Assembly (NCBI RefSeq): GCF_001411555.2
Contig: NC_049909.1
Coordinates: 20,570,623 to 20,634,622, forward strand
DNA: 64,000 bases
Source: Juglans regia
Taxonomy: Eukaryota; Streptophyta; Magnoliopsida; Fagales; Juglandaceae
Reading direction: 5' to 3'
The first letter of the stretch is position 1. Each line of letters begins with the position of its first letter. Under the pieces are notes generated by a model, which did no database searches, was not told the DNA's origin, and saw only the letters and a list, made by a program, of their open reading frames with translations. Shown in pieces: positions 60,623 through 64,000 of the stretch. Position numbers and translations under genes: made by a program.

Positions 60623-61666
60623 TCAACGGAAGTTGATATTTGCCTTATAAGTCAATCCTTGATTCCAATTAGAAGGAGCGACGTCCCATGCATAGATAGT
60701 CTCCTTGGTTGTGTAGGAGGTAATCATGAAAGAAAGAGATTGGCCTCCCAGCGTAGCAAATGCCTGGTACGATGCTCCCCAGTTATGGCTCATGCTTATC
60801 CACCCTGTTTTGCTCCCTTTCACCCACATCTGGGAAATGTCTCCCCCACCTCCTACGTTCATCACATAAACCAGCAACCAGTACCCATTTCCTTGGAAAC
60901 TGAATCGAAGCCCATCTCTCCTTGCGCATGGTACCCTACGATTCTACACGATTTTTGTGCAGATACAACAGTTTTGGAAGTGACAAATTCTACACGATTT
61001 TAAGTCTTACCTGCGGTACATGATTGGAATAATGCCAGCCTTCCATTGGGCAATCTTCATGAAAGCAGGCTTGGAGAGGTCAAAGTGGGTTCGAGGTGGG
61101 TTGCACCAACCACCAGCATTGGAGTCCTGAGACCAATTTGGTGGGCAAAGGTTTGTAGCCGTCACTGTGGTGAATGCGACGTCCCCTGTAAAGCACCACG
61201 GGGATTGAAAGCACTTTATCTGATAACAACTCCCGCATGCGTACCCATTGTTGAACAGGATTGAGCTCAAGGCTGCTGTGTCTGTTCCGTAACCGTTGGC
61301 ATAACAAGTTTCCATATCCACACGCTCCTCCTGTACGTGACCCATGCATAAATGGAACATTAACATTTGCATGTTAATTTCTGACAGCTCTACAAATTTC
61401 ACAAAAACGCCCGCCATTAATTACGGTCAAAAACCCAAAATCTGTTTTCATAAAAGTTAGCTGTGCATGATGTTAACAACTTTATGTACGTACGTACCCA
61501 TGGTCTCGGAGGCTGTCTCGTCTCCATAAAAGGTTGCATGGGCGAGCTGCCATAGACTGGGTTGAAAGACAGCAGACGTTAACTTGCAACTGATCATTAA
61601 CAGTATATTTGCCATTAACATGAAGAAGCTAAAGCTCCATGATTGAAGCTGGGAAGTCGCAGCCAT
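60623..61666 (-). CDS. Alpha-expansin, EXPA7/EXPA18 type, with a 1-bp frameshift
   Basis: A secreted wall-loosening protein. Exons 61498-61666, 61011-61330 and 60623-60935 have intact GT..AG introns at the two usual expansin positions and an intact stop. Exon 1 encodes a signal peptide and [15 protein letters not shown]. Exon 2 encodes GGACGYGN, then after a frame change [20 protein letters not shown], with the HFD motif in [10 protein letters not shown]. Exon 3 encodes the CBM63 part ([20 protein letters not shown]). One extra T in GGAAACTTGTTATGCC (about 61305) puts the two halves of exon 2 in different frames. Exon phases balance only if one base is removed, giving about 266 aa. [17 protein letters not shown] and [12 protein letters not shown] point to the root-hair EXPA7/EXPA18 clade. 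It is either a recent pseudogene or a sequence error. Confidence 0.85.
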
Positions 61667-61776
61667 ATATCATGTATATGCTTCAATTTAATGAGAGCAT
61701 AGATATTAATCGAGAGCTTCTGCGACGACTGATTGCAACAATGCAGACGACGTTGTCTTTGTACATACTACTAACT

Positions 61777-61783
61777 TATATAA
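61777..61783 (-). promoter_or_regulatory. TATA box of the expansin gene
   Basis: The minus strand reads TATATAA about 115 bases upstream of the expansin start codon, a suitable distance for a short 5' UTR. Confidence 0.55.
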
Positions 61784-61831
61784 TGTCCAACATTAACAAC
61801 CATTATTGGAGAACATGAGATGTTGCCTGGC

Positions 61832-61850
61832 CTTCGTGGTCCTCACGAAG
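61832..61850. promoter_or_regulatory. Palindrome resembling a root-hair element
   Basis: CTTCGTG and CACGAAG are perfect inverted repeats around GTCCT, about 50-70 bases upstream of the expansin TATA box. The plus-strand TG-GTCC-TCACGAA is a near match (one disallowed base) to the root-hair cis-element consensus WHHTGNNN(N)KCACGWH, which controls EXPA7-type genes. Function is inferred. Confidence 0.4.
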
Positions 61851-62503
61851 ACAAAAAGTCTTCCAACTTCAAATACATTTTTTACCGTTCAAGAGCTAAT
61901 CTCCTATTTGTTGGAAAGAAGATAGGATATGATCACGATCCTGTCTCATACATTTATGATTTTTATACTCCTAGCTCGCACCGCAACGTATATAAACGAT
62001 AATTTTGGTTCAAGCTTGGGAACGTGCAAGCATGAACCTATTTGGCGTGCTTTCCTATATTGTTTTGTTAAACAGAGCAAAATATAATCTCTCTGTTGGT
62101 TAATTTGGAAGGAAAGTAATAGCTTTGATGCTTAGATGGTCTAATGAGAATTTTTTCCTTATTATTTCCTACAACACATATTTATTATTTTTGTTATTTT
62201 ATTTAAATACACACATATTAATATATTAATATTTATATTTAAATAAAATTATAAAAATGATAAATACACGTTGATACGTGATGTAGGATGATAAATAACG
62301 TTTCTATAGTCTAATTAGAACAAAATCAATTATACTACATGGCTCATTGAAGCCCGCGGACAAAGCCCAACACCGATAAGAAGCCCAATTGGCCCAAGAA
62401 AGCGTCGTTTACGTGAATAATATATAATATATATTCAAGAAACAAGGATTTGGGTAGGAGTAGATCCGAATCCAAAAGAAAAGTCCGGATCAACTGAAAG
62501 GTC
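61851..62503. other. Divergent promoter region between expansin and SAP18
   Basis: About 650 bases of AT-rich DNA between divergently transcribed genes. The final 150 bases ('cccgcggacaaagcccaacacc' onward) are GC-richer and are likely SAP18 core promoter and 5' UTR. No gene is seen. Confidence 0.55.
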
Positions 62504-64000
62504 ATGGACAAGAGAAGCAGAGACGCGAAAATGGCTGCAGCCGCCCAACCACCACAGACTAGACCCTCTTCTTCGACTAGACCACTCCAGCCGCCTCCTC
62601 CTCCTCCTCCTCTTCAGTCCAGGGCTCCACCGTCACTTCCTACTCGCCCTCGCTTCGAACCCGTCGATCGTGAAAAGGTCTCCTTCTCTCTCACTCCCCT
62701 TCTCTGTCGGGCTTCCTCTAGGGTTTTTTTTACCACAGAAGAGAATAATTTTGATTTCACCTGTGACATTATGAGGTTATGAATTCCCTTTTATAAACTT
62801 TGTATTGATTTCTTTTCTGGCATGAAAAAAAAATGCAGACTTGCCCCCTGTTGCTTCGAGTTTTCACTAAGGTATGCTCCTATTTCATTCACCAAGGAAT
62901 TTTGATATTTCCCGTATAAGTATACATTGTTCTATTACGCTTAGAAAAAGCCAAGAGCTGAGATTTAGAAGACAACTTTACCAAAGTATTCACTTTAGGC
63001 AGTGTCCAGAAAAAAATATAATAATAATAATTTGCGTATTAGAATGTATGAACCCGATTTTCGTTTATGGAAAACAGTATATTGCTCCGAAAAAGCAACC
63101 AAATACCGAGGTGCGCTTGTACTCGCAAAAGTTTCTGGTTACTTGCTCACTGACAGTATGTTCGAGATTTCTGGCTTGCGTTTAAGGTTTAGGTTTAGTC
63201 AACTAGAGTGCTAACCGTGCAAAACTGTGTTCAATTCACTGTCTTTTTTCACCTATAAACAAGGATGCTGGAATGTTTATGTGGACAACTTTGACTGCAA
63301 GAGTCTTTGCGTGCTAAAATTTAGTATTTGAACTGTTTATATTCCTCTTACTTTCTTGTTGTTCACAACCAATTTTATTCACCTCTAGGATGACTGCACG
63401 CTCTGCCTTTGCACCCTTGGCATAGTTAGTGCTTTCTTTCACTTCTATTGTAGCATGTGAATCTTTGTGAACTTGTTGGACTGGTATCCAAACCTATCAA
63501 TGAAATTTGGGTGATCAATATGTGATCATTTCTAGGCTCATCAACGTGGTACGTGTGTTTTATATTTGTGTTATATGCTATAGGTCCACAGAGGTATTGC
63601 TGTTGTGGTTTGTGTATCTCTTGTTTGTTCTCTTTTTTGGCTACGCCCCTTTCACTTGACAGCCTCTGATTTTATTGTGTGTGTGTGTGTGTATGTGTGT
63701 GTTGCATTTAATTGGCTGATGTTATTAGTTTTATATATATTCTTTTTGTTTGGAAAGTTTTTCTAATTAGTTTGGTTTTAACTTTCTGCAGATTGGAGGT
63801 CATCATAATGAGGAAGATTTTGCAGTGAGAGGCAAGGAACCCAAAGATGAGGTTCAAATTTATACCTGGAAAGATGCAACACTCCGTGAATTAACTGATC
63901 TTGTATGTTGTACCCCCAATCCAATCCTCTTATCTTTCATAAAATTAGATGCTCATTTGTCCTGTAGATGATTTTAGTTCTTTGTCAGGTTAAAGAGGTT
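62504..64000 (+). CDS. SAP18: SAP18, histone deacetylase complex subunit (5' part)
   Basis: A Sin3-associated 18-kDa polypeptide, also part of the ASAP/PSAP exon-junction-linked complexes; nuclear and acts in repression and splicing. Visible exons: 62504-62677, 62839-62871, 63792-63902, and 63989 to beyond the window end. Introns are GT..AG and all join in phase 0. The N-terminus is Pro/Ala-rich (a run of seven prolines) as in plant SAP18. The ubiquitin-like SAP18 domain starts at VDREKTCPLLLRVFTK and continues as GGHHNEEDFAVRG, DEVQIYTWKDATLRELTDL and VKEV. The rest of the domain lies beyond the window. Intron 2 (62872-63791) is the longest and contains a (GT)n run near 63678-63703. Confidence 0.94.

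Noticed and set aside
1..64000. tRNA genes, microRNA hairpins, CRISPR arrays, bacterial operons or viral genes
   Set aside because: I looked for canonical tRNA boxes (apart from the SINE), the best-known plant microRNA sequences and array-like spaced repeats, and found none. Less familiar microRNAs cannot be excluded by eye.

Overview
The window is nuclear DNA of a eudicot plant. It is AT-rich, its genes are split by short GT..AG introns, and it carries plant-specific families (STAY-GREEN, KNOX, expansin, UDP-rhamnose synthase). The proteins and the many 'TTTGGATGTTGAG/GATGAGATGAG' MITE-like repeats would suit a woody rosid, possibly Fagales/Juglandaceae. That species guess is weak. Nothing in the window looks bacterial, organellar or viral.

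Layout, left to right: HMG-CoA synthase (+, 12 exons, 1.6-7.4 kb); UDP-4-keto-6-deoxy-glucose epimerase/reductase UER1-type (-, 2 exons, 8.7-10.3 kb); class II KNOX gene KNAT7-type (-, 5 exons, 12.4-16.2 kb); a MINDY (DUF544) deubiquitinase (-, 12 exons, 20.2-29.9 kb) whose first intron is filled with transposons; a TM3/SOC1-clade MADS-box gene, AGL14/AGL19-type by position (+, 7 exons, 35.9-41.0 kb); STAY-GREEN Mg-dechelatase (+, 4 exons, 42.1-43.6 kb); a repeat-rich gap with a GC-rich Ty3/gypsy remnant (45.9-48.5 kb); the APC/C activator FIZZY-RELATED/CCS52A (-, 10 exons, 49.7-54.1 kb); a single-exon DUF1191 membrane protein (-, 57.0-58.0 kb); a truncated expansin exon and a nearly complete but frameshifted EXPA7/18-type expansin (-, 59.9-61.7 kb); and the first four exons of SAP18 (+, from 62.5 kb, running off the window). 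All gene models were built by hand from splice sites, and their exon phases add up.

The genes do not form one pathway. Three concern the cell wall (UER1 makes UDP-rhamnose for pectin, KNAT7 regulates secondary walls, the expansin loosens walls). SGR and CCS52A act in chlorophyll breakdown and endoreduplication. From memory of Arabidopsis locus order, the window interleaves two Arabidopsis neighbourhoods: chromosome 4 around At4g11820-At4g11950 (HMGS, DUF544, AGL14, SGR, CCS52A, DUF1191) and chromosome 1 around At1g62980-At1g63000 (EXPA18, DUF1191, KNAT7, UER1). It therefore looks like a less fractionated version of an ancestral segment.

Most of the unusual structure is mobile DNA with readable insertion footprints: a TRIM with 5-bp target duplications, a hAT-like MITE with an 8-bp duplication, a CACTA MITE with a 3-bp duplication, a Mutator-like MITE with a 10-bp duplication, a tRNA-derived SINE, and LINE 3' fragments. 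A tandem duplication in MINDY intron 1 preserves the empty sites of two of these. I found no new kind of biological system.
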